A stretch of DNA of 35,961 bases from Zygnema cylindricum (lineage: Eukaryota; Streptophyta; Zygnematophyceae; Zygnematales; Zygnemataceae), in the NCBI GenBank assembly GCA_037447655.1, contig JBBHKE010003037.1, positions 188,001 to 223,961 on the forward strand, given 5' to 3'. Shown in pieces: positions 19,153-30,120 of this stretch (position 1 is its first letter; each line of letters starts with the position of its first letter). Both the position numbers and the translations under genes were made by a program. The notes beneath the pieces were generated by a model. It saw only the letters and a program-made list of their open reading frames with translations. It ran no database searches and was not told the DNA's origin.

Positions 19153-20900
19153 ACCTATTTTTCTTATATCCTTTTGTTGCTCGTTCTTTCTCCCTCAAAC
19201 TTTGGAGCTGAGATGGAGGGAAGTCTTCTATTTCTCCTTACTGTCTCATCGTTTCTATTATCCAAGGAAGCTGGTTCCGGTTCCTCCTATTTTGTCTCCT
19301 CGAAGTCCATAGGAATATTTGAGGTTTCCGGTGGATCTCGTGTATCTTGGATCTCCCATGAATCTACATCCCTGTTTCACTCATGTCCATTTTGGGAAGA
19401 TGGAGTCCTTCTCACCTTCGGACTCAAAATCTGATTCTTATCTTCTTGGTATATTTAAAGGGGTCAAATGACTTCCCTCCATCCATGACAACTAGGTGCT
19501 TGACCAAAATGATATATCTCTTTGCTAAGTCATAGACTCTATATCGCTTGACATCCTCATCATATCCTACAAAGTATCCATGTTTTCCCTTAGCATCTAG
19601 TTTCCAGTGTTTCCTATCCGTGTCAAGACTGTAAACTTGTCTACCGAATACTTTAAGGTGAGAGATATTTGGTTTCCTTCCAACCCATCTCTCATAAGCT
19701 GTCATTCCCTTTATAGCTGAGGTAAGGACTCTTTTCTTAATGTGTTGGCACAGTTCATGGCTTCTACCCAATATCTCTTTCCTATTTTCTTGTCGGCCAA
19801 CATACTGCATGCACTATCTCCTTGTGTTTTGTTCAACCTCTCACCTACCCCATTTTGTTACGAGTTATATGGTACAGTTTTTTGGTGCTAAACTCCCTCA
19901 TCTCTGAAGTATTCCTCAAACTGGTTAGAGGTATATTCCCCCCCATTATCACTCCTCATTCTCTTAATGGGGTTCCATGCAACTTCTCACTCCAGGCTTT
20001 ATATTCTTTGACGCAAGTTGATGTTTCAAACTTTGTTTTTAGGAAGTAGACTCTAGAGTATCTAGGCCAGTCATCGGTTATTGTTAGCATAAACCTCTTT
20101 CCTCCAACCGAAGGTACTATTGCTGGTCCCCAGATATCTGTGTGGACCAAATCTAGTACTTTCTCACCTCTATATGTGGCTGCTTTGGGAAAGGGAAGTC
20201 TGTGAGCCTTACCTTGGGCACAGCCACTACAATCATCCATCATTTCATTTTCCCCAAATTGAATGCCTTCTACTACACCAAGCATTTTCATTTCCCTCAA
20301 CCTATCAAAATTCACATGCCACAATCGCTTATGCCAAATTATCAACTTTGAAACACCAACATAGTAAGCATTCTTCTTTTCATTACTCAGGTTAAGCCTA
20401 AACATTTCTTGGCTACCCTTATCTGCCATGAAGTACTTCATCCCCATACTTAGCTGTAAAGACTCCCTTTCTAGTGAAGGTTTCAAACTCCTTGTCATCT
20501 AACACGGACGTAGAGACAAGATTTTTTACTCAGCTGGGGAATGTTCGTACATCTAGAAGGTGAGTATATAATTCTTTCCCTCCACTAAGACTTTAAGATC
20601 TACCAACACCACTAGATTTGTAGTAACCACTCTTGCATTCCCATACTCTATCTCTACAGTAGGGGTTTTCTTTAGCTTAGTAAAGAGGTGCTTATCAAGA
20701 CACATATGCATGGATGCACCTGAGTCGAAAATCTATCCTTCTTGTAAAGGTTTCCGAATTGCTCCGAGAGCACACTTGTGTTTCCGAGGGATCTCCTTCT
20801 CCTCTAGACTCTCGTCAAAAAGAAGCTTCCCATCCTCCTCCTTAGAGGACCCATCCTCGGTCTCTCCTCTCACTTTTGTGACCACAGGTGATTTCTTCTT
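19153..20900 (-). pseudogene. N0 protease, integrase and linker
   Basis: 20498-19956 reads TRKG-like to the zinc ligands WHKRLWHVNFDR (second His position kept) and CSGCAQGKAHRLPF, then HTDIWGPAIVPSVGGKRF with the first catalytic Asp. The second Asp block RSDNGGEY is readable at about 19940-19965 in another frame. 19810-19424 gives the integrase tail (VFGRQVYSLD, GYDEDVKRYRVYD) and linker. Protease DSGA has decayed to FDSGAS around 20720-20735, with MHMCLDKHLFTKL. Several frameshifts. Confidence 0.85.
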
Positions 20901-21850
20901 CCCTCCGTAAAAACCCTCTTCTTGGTTCTCTTAGAGCCTCGGCTCCGATAGCTTGACACAATCCGCTATGAAGTGTTTTGGCTTTTTGCAAAAATGACGA
21001 AGTCCCTTTGGGGGCCTCGGTCCTCAAAACTGGTCTCTCTCTTTTTTGAATGATTTCTTCGGATCATTCCCCCATCGGTTTCCTCTTGCAGCTAGAGCTT
21101 GGATGCTCTTTCCCCCCCTTCTAATATCAATTGTGTTCTCTTGCAGAAGTATCATCCGGACCACTGTGTTCCACTACTATGAACTGTTAGTCATTTCCTA
21201 TACTCGGTATACTATGTTTTCATACTCTTTGGGTAACTTCATGATGAGAGTGTTAACTTTCATCTTCATTGTACATGTCCACCCGGCACTCTCCGTCTCT
21301 ATATATAACAAGAGAGATCATTACAATAGTCTAACATCTTTCCCCCTTTGTAAGTATAATTCCCTAACTTTTTTCCAGCCAACTAGAGCTCCTAAATAGT
21401 ACCAACTCTATAGATCTCCACCAAACTCACCCACAACTCCTCGGCCTTGTAAATGTGAAGGTGGGGGGTTGCTAAAGCCCGAGTGAGGTGTCTTAGAATA
21501 AAGTTTTTGGCAGCCATGTTGATGTCTTCCCACGTTTGGGTGTCGTTCTCCGAGGTCTTCACGGTCGCCGCTCAGGGTGTCGTGGTAATAGGAGTAAAGG
21601 CGTCTCCTTCTCTTTCCCCTTTTCAAACACACTGTTGTCCCCATTATATGCCTCTTCTGCTGTAGCAGAGGTTGCTGCAGCAAACCTTATTCCACCAAAC
21701 CCTGGTGGAGTTCCCTGAGGTGGACGTTTCTCTTGTCCACTAACAATACCCCAGTATCGTTTTTTACACAAAGCCCCCATCATCATAGCTTCCTTATAAA
21801 TGAACCCAGATCCATTGAAGGTGGGCACCCTAGAGGGTGGGCCCATAACC
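20901..21850 (-). pseudogene. N0 gag
   Basis: The open block 21846-21559 begins with the PBS ATG: MGPPSRVPTFNGSGFIYKEA. A TAG sits two codons upstream (21852-21850), so the PBS ATG is the only possible start of this frame here. 21683-21408 carries the next part in another frame. In the zinc knuckle at about 20965-21010 the first Cys has become Arg (RHFCKKPKHFIADC). Confidence 0.85.
21836..21850 (-). other. N0 primer-binding site
   Basis: GGTTATGGGCCCACC follows the LTR end AATTGTA and complements the plant initiator tRNA-Met anticodon arm over 15 bases. Confidence 0.8.
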
Positions 21851-22850
21851 TACAATTGTGTGTCCTCCATTGGACTACAGAATTCAGAAAGCCTTTCGAT
21901 AGCTTTTAGCTTACCCACTTTCAGCCACAACCACTGCTTTCCACAAGGACAAATTGACACTCTGGCTGCACCCGTGTGCAGCTTGGACTCCCCTGAGTCC
22001 GTAGCAAAAGGATTCACTGAAAACGACCAATCAGCCAATTAGTTATGAAGTGGCAAAGTTGCCAAGTTTATACAAAACTCTCTCGGAGAGAGAGGTCCAT
22101 ACCTACCAAATTCTCTAAGTCCTCTAACAACCTTTATCTACTGACGTACGAACCAATCAAACCACTGTAGAGTATAGAAAGGTACTACGGCCGATGTACT
22201 TTTTGTACGGCCTAAGTACGGCAAGGCCAATGAGTGGACGCGTGTCCACTTTTAACTTGTCCTTATGTTCTTCGAAATTCCCGCGACCGAATGTTATCTC
22301 TCCACGTGTTGCCTAGTCACGCCACGACCGAAAACCGCCATGGTGACCATTCCGGGATCTCGGCATTGATATGTGGCGTCGGATCATAAACCGACATTTA
22401 ATATTAGCCGTTGAAACAAATGTCCAATTCATTTGTTTCGTGCGAGATAATGTTCGCACTATATTTACTTAGTTCTATGTTCTTTCATTTGTCATACCGT
22501 TAATCAGATTCAAGATTAAAACACAGTTTAATTAAATATCACACCCTATGTATGTTAACGAACTCCTACGACAGACCGATTAGAGCTAACGGCTATGCCT
22601 CGCTTTGCCGGTCAGGGGTTCGAGTCATGCCGGACTCAACCTTTTGTTGAGAGTGACATAAGTCACTCTTTAGTCCTGTCTGTTGAACTAGGACATCCAT
22701 GGCTCAACCACCTTCTTTATCGTTCAGTGACTACAACAATTATGGTGGCTAGAGAGAGGAGGTGGAGGCAGGTTGTCCGCCCTTTTCTTTTTCCTAATTT
22801 ATTGATCTATTTAGACCTAGAAAATACCCTTTATATCTAGTAATTCCAAG
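21851..22850 (-). repeat. N0 5' LTR
   Basis: About 1 kb with the same layout as N1 and N2: TATA 22067-22072, CCAAT near 22151-22156, GTAC-rich hairpin near 22180-22215, antisense tRNA-like module 22570-22709. The expected 5' terminus TGTTGAAAT has decayed (CCTTGGAATT), so the exact edge is uncertain by a few bases. Confidence 0.8.
22570..22709 (+). other. tRNA-like/hairpin module in N0 LTR, antisense
   Basis: ACCG/CGGT and AGAGC/GCTTT stems with GGC/GCC, then GGTTCGAGTCA (22617-22627), CTCAAC/GTTGAG and GAGTGAC-ATAA-GTCACTC. The last hairpin is GTTGA/TCAAC where N2 has GTGGA/TCCAC: a G-C pair replaced by T-A, which keeps the stem. Confidence 0.6.
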
Positions 22851-23179
22851 GTACACGCCATTTGCCACATGTAAGTTTATAGTTTCACGTCCGTCGTGGA
22901 TCGACTCTGATTTTACAAGTGGACCACTACATGCGTCCAGTAAGCGCAAAGTGTCCTCTTGAAGACAGTCGGAGGAGACTCGCCAAGTACTGGATAGAAG
23001 GGGCGTTGAGGTCGAGAAATCAAAATCGGACAATGGGGGTTTTCGCCAAAAAGTGTAGAGAATCTTAACAAAGTTTAAGTAAAGATCTTTTGTAAAAAAA
23101 CAAAAAAAAGTACAGTCTAGTAAGGAAATGTACTTTCTCCGGTAAATAACCCCCATTTTCGCCTGATGGAAGGTTACCC
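22851..23179. mobile_element. H3, partial TIR element
   Basis: The right end CCTGATGGAAGGTTACCC followed by TAA is the same terminal repeat as H2 (GGGTGG-CTTCCATTAG flanked by TAA), allowing a few changes. The left end is cut by the N0 LTR, which may have inserted into it. No coding sequence seen. Confidence 0.5.
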
Positions 23180-23205
23180 TAAGTAATAACAAAACTGTTA
23201 GTTAA

Positions 23206-23233
23206 GGGTGTGACGATTGTATACGCAGACAAT
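23206..23233 (+). mobile_element. Left arm of split small TIR element T
   Basis: GGGTGTGACGATTGTATACG next to TTAA matches the reverse complement of 31083-31110 (GGGCGTGACGATTGTATACG, also next to TTAA). About 25 of 28 bases agree. The arm ends at ACAAT, where the LTR copy begins. Confidence 0.6.
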
Positions 23234-23544
23234 TGTAGAAATTAATGGTCCATTTTAAGTATTTTCTAGATCTAAATAGAAATATAGAAAGAAAAGCCGA
23301 GGCAGTCTACCTCTAACTTCTCTCTCCAAACTCTCAAACTTGTCGCAGTCACTGAGAAATTGGAGAGGGAGCTAGAGCCATGGCTACCTAGGCTATCCAC
23401 AGGTTTACGGGAAATATATATTAGTTAGGGGTTTATTTACTAAAAGGTATGTGCCGGCCACAGGATTTGATCCTGGTACCTACCGGCCGGCAGACAGCCG
23501 GTAGTCGGTAGCCTTAGCCGTTAAGTCTAGAACTAGTGTTACGT
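23234..23544 (+). repeat. Family-A LTR segment, copy 1 (first 311 bp)
   Basis: It begins TGTAGAAAT and ends TGTTACGT. It shares nearly all of 25289-25596 and 30694-31002. It contains, on the minus strand, box B-like GGATCAAATCC (23463-23473) and a CTACCGG/CCGGTAG stem. In diagnostic positions it agrees with copy 3 against copy 2. Confidence 0.85.
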
Positions 23545-24226
23545 ACTATATGCAGTACCACTTTTGGTATGCCACGTGGCGAATAAGTCGTCGTCGTTCT
23601 GTCCCATTTTTCTCTAACATCCTATAAGATGGTTCCACGTGTCAGTTTTCCTCCACTTTGGCGAAGTCCTCCCAAAAAGTCTTTCCGGCCTGCCAACACT
23701 CACACGTGCCGTCCGTTTGTAATTTGGCGATCAATGTTGGTCGTTCGATCTTGACGTAGCGCCGAATAATCTTTGTTGACAGTTGAAATTCTACGGTCGT
23801 CATTCCGTGTTGACCATTACCGTCGTTCGCGAACGACATTTGATTTTGTTTGTTGAATTTAGATGTCGTTTCGTTTATTTCGTATGGCACAGTATTTCGA
23901 GCGATACTGTACATTTTATGTTCATTTTGTTTCGTATGTGTCGTCGTGTCACTATTTATATATTTATCACATAAGAAATATGTAACGCTTCATCAAGACT
24001 TATTGGATAAAGCAAACGGCTACACCATAGGGCAATTACCCAGAGATCACATGATCAATTAATGTTTTTGATAGTACTTTTTGCAAGGGGTGTTTCTTCT
24101 GTCTTCTTATCTGCATGAGACAGCCATGGCTTCCTGGCATTTCTCAGTGACTGCAACAAGTATGAGAACTGTAGAATGACCAAAGACTAACAAAAGAGAT
24201 AGAATACAAAATACCATTTTTCAACA
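23545..24226 (-). repeat. 3' LTR of E6, truncated
   Basis: It starts TGTTGAAAA at 24226, next to a polypurine tract (24227-24238). It keeps the family layout (CAGTGACTGCAACAAGTATG block near 24145-24165). A decayed tRNA-like stretch (AAAGCAAACGGCTACACC) is at about 24009-24050. It is cut by LTR copy 1 at 23544. Confidence 0.65.
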
Positions 24227-25288
24227 CTCCCTTTTATTTTCTAGTTTATCTTTTGTTTCAGTCCACACTTCTCCCTACAAAATATCAATTTGGGAGAAGG
24301 AACCGGCTTAGTCATCATATCTGCTACCATTTCTCCATTCGATCTATATTCCAAACAATTTTTTTTTCTCAACCTTCTCTCTAACAAAACTGAAACGAAT
24401 ATCCATATGCTTTGCTTTAAAGTGATGCTTAGGAATTGTTCCAATTGCAATCGCAGCTTGATTATAACAAAATATCTTTTGCACACCACTCTTCATATAT
24501 CGAAGTTCTTGGAGCAAGTATTTTATCCAACTCATCCCTTTTACATCCGAGCAAAATCCAATTTCCCGTTTGCAGTTCCAACAGCCAGCCCAATCCCCAA
24601 ACTGCAACACATACCTAGATGCTAACCCTTTTACATGCACATCTTCATAAGTGACATCACACCAAGTAGTGATGTCAAATAAACCCTCCCCCAAAATTAT
24701 CCAAAACCACTAATCCCTACTAAATTTAAAAAAAAAATATACATCTTCCCCACTTAAATGATTATCTATAATAATTACCCCATTTTCTGATTTTTCCCAC
24801 TTCCCCCTTTCAGATCCATATGAGTTTTTTCACTATCACTTTTCATTTTGATTCCAAAAAAGTATTTCTCCTCCCCTACACCTTTCATTAAATTTTCATT
24901 TCCCCCCCTATCCTTTGAAGCTTTCTAGGTTTACTTCTCACGTTTCCTCGGAATCCGCTAAAGTCTCCTTTTTCGACCAGTTTTGTGTCTCCAAAATATC
25001 TATTAGAATATCCTCAATATTTTTATTTTTCCTAATTTCTAATTTTAATTCTATAACTGACTTTCTCATTTCTAAGTCATTTACTCTACTCTCCTTCGTA
25101 TCCTCATCATGTTTAACTCCCTCAAGTACCTCCTTTCTCTTTACTTCTCTTATACCTCCAAAAGCACACTGTTGCTTTCGTGAAATTTTTGTGTGCTCTT
25201 CACTCTTCCCCATACTACTGATGTGGAGAAGCTCCAACATACTTCATCATGTTTCTCCTCTTCCCCTTCTTCCTCCTCATTAACATTC
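24227..25288 (-). pseudogene. E6, internally deleted copia element
   Basis: 24694-24344 reads decayed RNase H (ITTWCDVTYEDVHVKG, FCYNQAAIAIGTIPKHHFKAKHMDIRFSFVREK) and 24330-24250 its end (GEMVADMMTKPVPSPK). Around 24750-24900 are scraps of RT. 25240-24938 fuses gag-protease wording (KISRKQQCAFGGIRE) to integrase-tail wording (EDTKESRVNDLEMRK). So gag runs into the integrase tail, then RT scraps, then RNase H, with most of pol gone. Confidence 0.65.
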
Positions 25289-26342
25289 TGTAGAAATTAA
25301 TGGTCCATTTTAAGTATTTTCTAGGTCTAAATAGAAATATAGAAAGAAGCCAAGGCAGTCTACCTCTAACTTCTTTCTCCAACTCTCAAACTTGTCGCAG
25401 TCACTGAGAAATTGGAGAGGGAGCTAGAGCCATGGCTACATAGGCTATCCAGAGGTTTACGGAAAATTTATATTAGTTAGGGGTTTATTTACTAAAAGGT
25501 ATGTGCCGGCCACAGGATTTGATCCTGGTACCTACCGGCCGGCAGACAACAGTTAGCCGGTAGCCTTAGCCGTTAAGTCTATAACTAATGTTACGTAGTG
25601 TATGGTTTGATATTTATTTAAACAGAAATACATAGGATAAATCATTTAACTATAATTGTTTACGGGATACATAGATCCGGTAATTTATAAGTACGGATTA
25701 CGGTACAGACAAGAAATCAATACCGCGCATTTATTTCTCTAGTGAAACGAATACCGCGCATGTATTTATTACGGCTACGATTAAAACCGAATATAATCGG
25801 ATGGCCGAAATTAGCGCCGAGATCGCGGAAGAAGATTTCGGGGGTTGTGGCCATCGCCACATCGGATGACACGTGGCCAAATTGCATTAGATCGTGGTAT
25901 CTCCGGAGATTATGGCACCGAATCCGGATATGACATGTGTCGACATTTAGGCCATGTGGTACAATATCCGTACATAAAGTACACCGGCAGCTGTACTTTT
26001 GCGTACGGAATTGTAATCTGATTGGTTCCGTACATCAGTAGATAGAGTTTGTGAGAGAGATAGGACTTAGAAAAATTAGGAGGTAGGACCCTCTCTCCCA
26101 GAGAGCTTCTCTACAAAAGTTCAACTTTGACCCTCCATAACTTACTGCTCAAGGAAGCAAATTCAGAGATTCTTTTTGCTATCCACTCAGGGGAGTCTTT
26201 CCTTCACAAGGGTGCAGGTGTTCAGAGTTTTTTTCTACTAGGGTGGCAGTTGTTTTTGCTGAAACTCAAAGGGATCAGGGTTATCCTAGAGGCTTCTTGG
26301 AAGCTGTCCACTCTGAGGACTTATGGAGGTCTCAGAGTTACA
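25289..26342 (+). repeat. E5 5' LTR (family A), full length
   Basis: 1,054 bp from TGTAGAAAT to GAGTTACA, ending at the primer-binding site. Related in layout to family B. It contains a minus-strand box B-like GGATCAAATCC (25515-25525), a hairpin at 25968-26008 (CCGTAC/GTACGG, AAGTACA/TGTACTT), a conserved GATTGGTTCCGTAC (CCAAT-type) near 26017, and a 5'-leader region shared with 1-261. A clear TATA box is not seen at the family-B position. Confidence 0.82.
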
Positions 26343-27300
26343 AGTTATGGGCCCACCCTCTAGGGTACCAATCTTTAATGGAACTGGCTTCATATACTGG
26401 GAAAGTATGATGATAGGAGCTCTATGCGAAAAAAGGTTTTGGGGGATAGTGAGTGGACGGTTGGGGCGTCCATCAAGTCTTGGAAATCCTCCAGGGTTTA
26501 GAGGATACAAATTCACCAGAAAAGAGGATCCACCTTCAACGGAGGAAACAAAGGAAGGAGAGGTGGTGGACAAAGGAAAGGAGAAAGAGGCGACCACACC
26601 AATAGCAATTGGTTCGGCATTCATGTCACCTATTCCGAGGGACGAGGAGAATGATACTGAAACCTAGGACTTCAACGATATTGCCGCAAAGCACTTCATC
26701 CTACGCCATCTCACTCATGGACTTGCATGTCCTCATTTGCAGGTAGAAAGGGCATCCGATCTTTGGATGGCTCTCATAGAGATGTACCGAAGTGGTACGA
26801 TTCAGCAACAACAGTTGGCTGATCATAAAGTTAAGGAGTATGTATACAAAGGGGGGAAGATGTTGGATTTTTGCAATGAGCTTGCTACACTCTTCATGGA
26901 GCTAGAGAGTGCGAGAAAAGATTTTAGTGAAAAAGAAAAGGTTAACTGTTTACTGATGAAGTTACCCAATGAGTTCGAGAACATAGTCAACCGTGTGCAG
27001 GACTTGCCCGACTCAAGGTGGATATGGAACTCACTGGTAGGGATGATTCTCGTTCTGGAGAATACGATTGAAATCCGAAGGGGAGGAAAGAGTGGCCAAG
27101 CTTTGGCAACTGCGACCGATTGGAGGAACAAGGATTCCCGAAAACCGGTCGAAAACTATAGGGGAAGGGAGCAAAAAAATCACACCGATGAGTTCGGACC
27201 AAGGGCTCCCAAAGGTTTATGTCATTTTTGTAAGAAACCTGGGCACTATATGGCATAGTGCACTAAGCTAACCGAGCTTCGGTTAAAGGAGGGGCAGACC
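26323..27300 (+). pseudogene. E5 gag
   Basis: One frame from ATG 26323 (eight codons before the PBS ATG) to the zinc knuckle, broken by a TAG at 26665 and a TAG at 27256-27258. The second stop falls inside the knuckle, between Ala and the last Cys of CHFCKKPGHYMA-C. The middle has FILRHLTH, EMYRSGTIQQQQLADHKV and MKLPNEFENIVNRV, typical of this gag. Except for the two stops the frame is intact. Confidence 0.9.
26343..26357 (+). other. E5 primer-binding site
   Basis: AGTTATGGGCCCACC follows the LTR end TTACA. Fourteen of the 15 bases complement the plant initiator tRNA-Met anticodon arm. The ATG (26347-26349) opens MGPPSRVPIFNGTGF in the gag frame. Confidence 0.82.
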
Positions 27301-28050
27301 GGTGGTACCCTGAGAGGAAAGAAAAAGGCCCTTGTGACACAGGTACATGAGGCGGAATCCGAGGACGAGGACGATGAGCTCCTTTTAGATGAGGAGTTGG
27401 AGGCAAAAAACGAGGTCGAAATTCCACGAAGGCAAAATGTGCTTACGGTGGATTGAAAGGTGAAGCAGGCTGGATTGTAGATTCAGGTGCCTCCATGCAC
27501 ATGTGTAAGGATAGGCACCTGTTCACTAAGATAAGAAATATTCCCACCGTAGTGATACAGTACGGGGATGAAAGGATAGTCACCACTACTCTTATAGGAT
27601 CGGTAGATCTGAAAGTGTTAGTAGAAGGAAAGACATCAATATTAACATTCTCCGATGTATTGTTTATTCCGGAGCTAAACAAAAACCTTATCTCTACATC
27701 TGTATTAGATGATAATGGGTTTTTTCACTAGCACTAGGGAAGGAGTCTTTACTGCTAGTTTTGAGGAGGATGTCTATTTCATTGCTGAGAAAGGAACCCA
27801 TGGGATGTTTAGGCTAGTTTTATGTAATGAAAAGAAGAAACTTTATTATGTTGGTGTTCATGATATTATGATGTGGCATAAGAGGCTTGGGCATGTGAAT
27901 CTAGATAAGTTAAGAGAGATGAAAAAGATGGGAGTGGTGGAAGGGATTTAGTTTAGTGAGAATGATAATATAAGTGATTGTAGTGGATGTGCTCAAGGTA
28001 AAACACACATATTACCCTTTCCTAAAACAGCCACCTATAAGGGAGAAAAA
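27301..28050 (+). pseudogene. E5 protease and GAG-pre-integrase
   Basis: A frame change near 27430 leads to 27453-27731, with GWIVDSGASMHMCKDRH (DSGA active site) and LNKNLISTSVLDD. Another shift at the T-run near 27720 leads to 27709-27951 with WHKRLGHVNLDK and, after a TAG, the CSGCAQGKTH zinc ligands near 27980. Confidence 0.9.
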
Positions 28051-29080
28051 AAATCCTAGATCTAGTACACACAGATATTTGGGGACCGGCTAAAGTGCCC
28101 TCACCGGGGGGGAAGAGATTTATGATGACTATCACTGATGATTGGTCTCAATATTCTCGCGTGTATTTTTTGAAAAACAAGTCAGCAGCTCAGGATTGTT
28201 TTAGACAATATAAAGCATAGAGCAAAAAACTTCATGAAACTCCAATCAAGAGAATAAGGAGTGACAATGGTGGAGAGTATACTTCTAACCAGTTTGAGGA
28301 TTTTCTGAGGGAAGATGGGGTCCAACACCAAAAGACAGTTCCAGAAAAACCCGGAACAGAATGGGGTAGCTGAAAGGTTAAATAGAACACTAAGTGATAG
28401 TGCTAGAAGTATGTTGTCAGATAAGAAGATAGGAAAAAGGTTTTGGGCAGAAGCAATGAACTGTGCTAATTACCTCAAAAATAGAGTTTTACTTCAGCTA
28501 TAAAAGATCAAACACCTTATGAGAGATGGACAGGCGGAAAACCAGACGTATCTCACTTAAAGGTTTTCGGCAGTCAAGTATTCAGTCTAGATACAAATCG
28601 GTCTAATTGGAAGCTACATCCTAAAGGAAAACCGGGATACTTATTAGGATATGATGAGGATGTAAAGGATATAGAGTTTAAAATCTAAAAAGGGAAGATA
28701 TAATCTTAGTAAAGCATCTAGTAGTTATGGATGAAGGAAAGTTTGTGGATCCCTTCAAATATACAAAGTCAGTAAAAATCAGATTTGAGTCAGAAAATTC
28801 TGATGACTTTGAGCTTCCTAACTATCCATGTTTTAGAGAAGATAACATTCTTGCAGGTACAAATCAGACCAAAAAGGACTCAGCTGTGGAAACTCTAGTG
28901 ACAACTCTACCCGTAGCGGAAGACATGGTGGAAATTGATTCGGAATCAAGGGATAGGGGAGAAGCCGAGTTTTTTCAAAAGAATCCACGAAAACCATCTA
29001 TTCCGACCTCAGATTTTGAGGGGGGAAGGAGAAGTAGCAAAATACTGCAAGAAAAATAGGTTAATAACAAGGTAACTAAA
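28051..29080 (+). pseudogene. E5 integrase core, tail and linker
   Basis: Blocks: HTDIWGPAKVPSPGGKRFM (first Asp) near 28070-28120, a stop inside the YKA-SKKL block, RSDNGGEYTSNQFEDF with the second Asp near 28260-28305, then NGVAERLNRTLSDSARSM with the catalytic Glu in 28315-28503. All three catalytic residues are readable but in different frames. 28727-29059 is the acidic linker ending DFEGGRRSSKILQEK. Confidence 0.88.
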
Positions 29081-30120
29081 CTATCTCATCAAGATGAACC
29101 TCAAACTTATGGAGAGGCAATGACTTGTCCAGAAAGAAATCGGTGGAAGACAGCCATCAATGAGGAGATGGCCTCAATTATGGCAGCCGATACTTGGGAG
29201 CTGGTGGATTGTCCACCTAACCGAAAACCAATCGGTTGTAAGTGGGTTTTCAAATTAAAACTGAACCCAGATAACACAATCGAGCGCTACAAGGCCCGAC
29301 TAGTGGCAAAGGGATTTACACAAAAAGAGGGAATTGACTACGAGGAAACCTTTGCCCAGTGGTCAGATTTCCCTCCGTCCGCATACTTCTCAGCCTGGCA
29401 GCAGCGGAAGACATGGAAGTGCACCAGATGGACATCAAAACAGCCTTTTTGCATGGAGAATTGGAGAGGAGATTTTCATGCAACAACCCGAAGGGCTTGT
29501 GGAAGAAGGAGAGGAGAGTAAGGTATGTCGGCTGATTAAATCTCTTTATGGTTTGAAACAGGCGCCTCGACAGTAAAATAAGAAGCTTGATGAGTTTCTT
29601 ACCGGTCTAGGATATATTCGGATCAACTCAGATCACTCAATCTATGTTTTCGAAGATGAGGAAGGTTTTATATTTATTGCAATTTATGTTGATGATTTGC
29701 TTGTTTTAAGTAAATCAATGGAAAAAATTAATAAACTAAAAACCGATCTTAAGGGGAGATTTGAAATGAAGGATATGGGGCAAGCAAAATATATTTTGGG
29801 AATTCAAGTAGAGAGAGACCGAAAAAGAAAAATTATAAGATTGACTCAAAAGGAAGCAATAGGGAACATGCTTGAAAAATTTCAAATGGATAAAGTTAAT
29901 AGTTGTACAACTCCAATGGAGTTGAAGAAGGGAAGTGAGGGGAGTGAGGAAGGAGGAGTCATAGTCTTAGACGAGGAATTATCTCCTGAAGAACAGAAGT
30001 TCATGCAGACTATTCCTTACAGGCAAGTAGTGGGAAGTCTAATCTATTTTATGAATTGTACCCGGTCGGATTTAGCTGCAGCTGTAGGAGTGCTTAGTAG
30101 AAGTCTAAATGCTCCCACAA
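29081..30120 (+). pseudogene. E5 reverse transcriptase
   Basis: 29120-29521 starts RNRWKTAINEEMASIM and reaches GIDYEETFA, where a frame change leaves the out-of-frame tail. The true frame resumes in 29334-29576 (EEIFMQQPEG-like, YGLKQAPRQ, then TAA for Trp). The YVDD block is at about 29683-29700. 29697-30455 is a long open block from LVLSKSMEKINKLK through LGIQVERDR and YFMNCTRSDLAAAVGVLSRS. Confidence 0.92.

Larger units (their letters stand above)
19153..22850 (-). mobile_element. N0, oldest copia element of the nest (family B), 5' half only
   Basis: 5' LTR 21851-22850, PBS 21850, gag to integrase down to the linker at 19153, where N1 inserted. The RT, RNase H and 3' LTR are not in the window; they were presumably lost with the deletion at 1428 or lie elsewhere. 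Confidence 0.8.

Noticed and set aside
22794-23192. 132-codon minus-strand ORF as a host gene
   Set aside because: It overlaps the TIR element H3 and the LTR edge and has no recognisable domain.
23548-23600. A 3'-end tRNA-Met primer site (TGGTAT) after LTR copy 1
   Set aside because: Only six or seven bases match and it is not adjacent to the LTR end; the sequence belongs to the E6 LTR.
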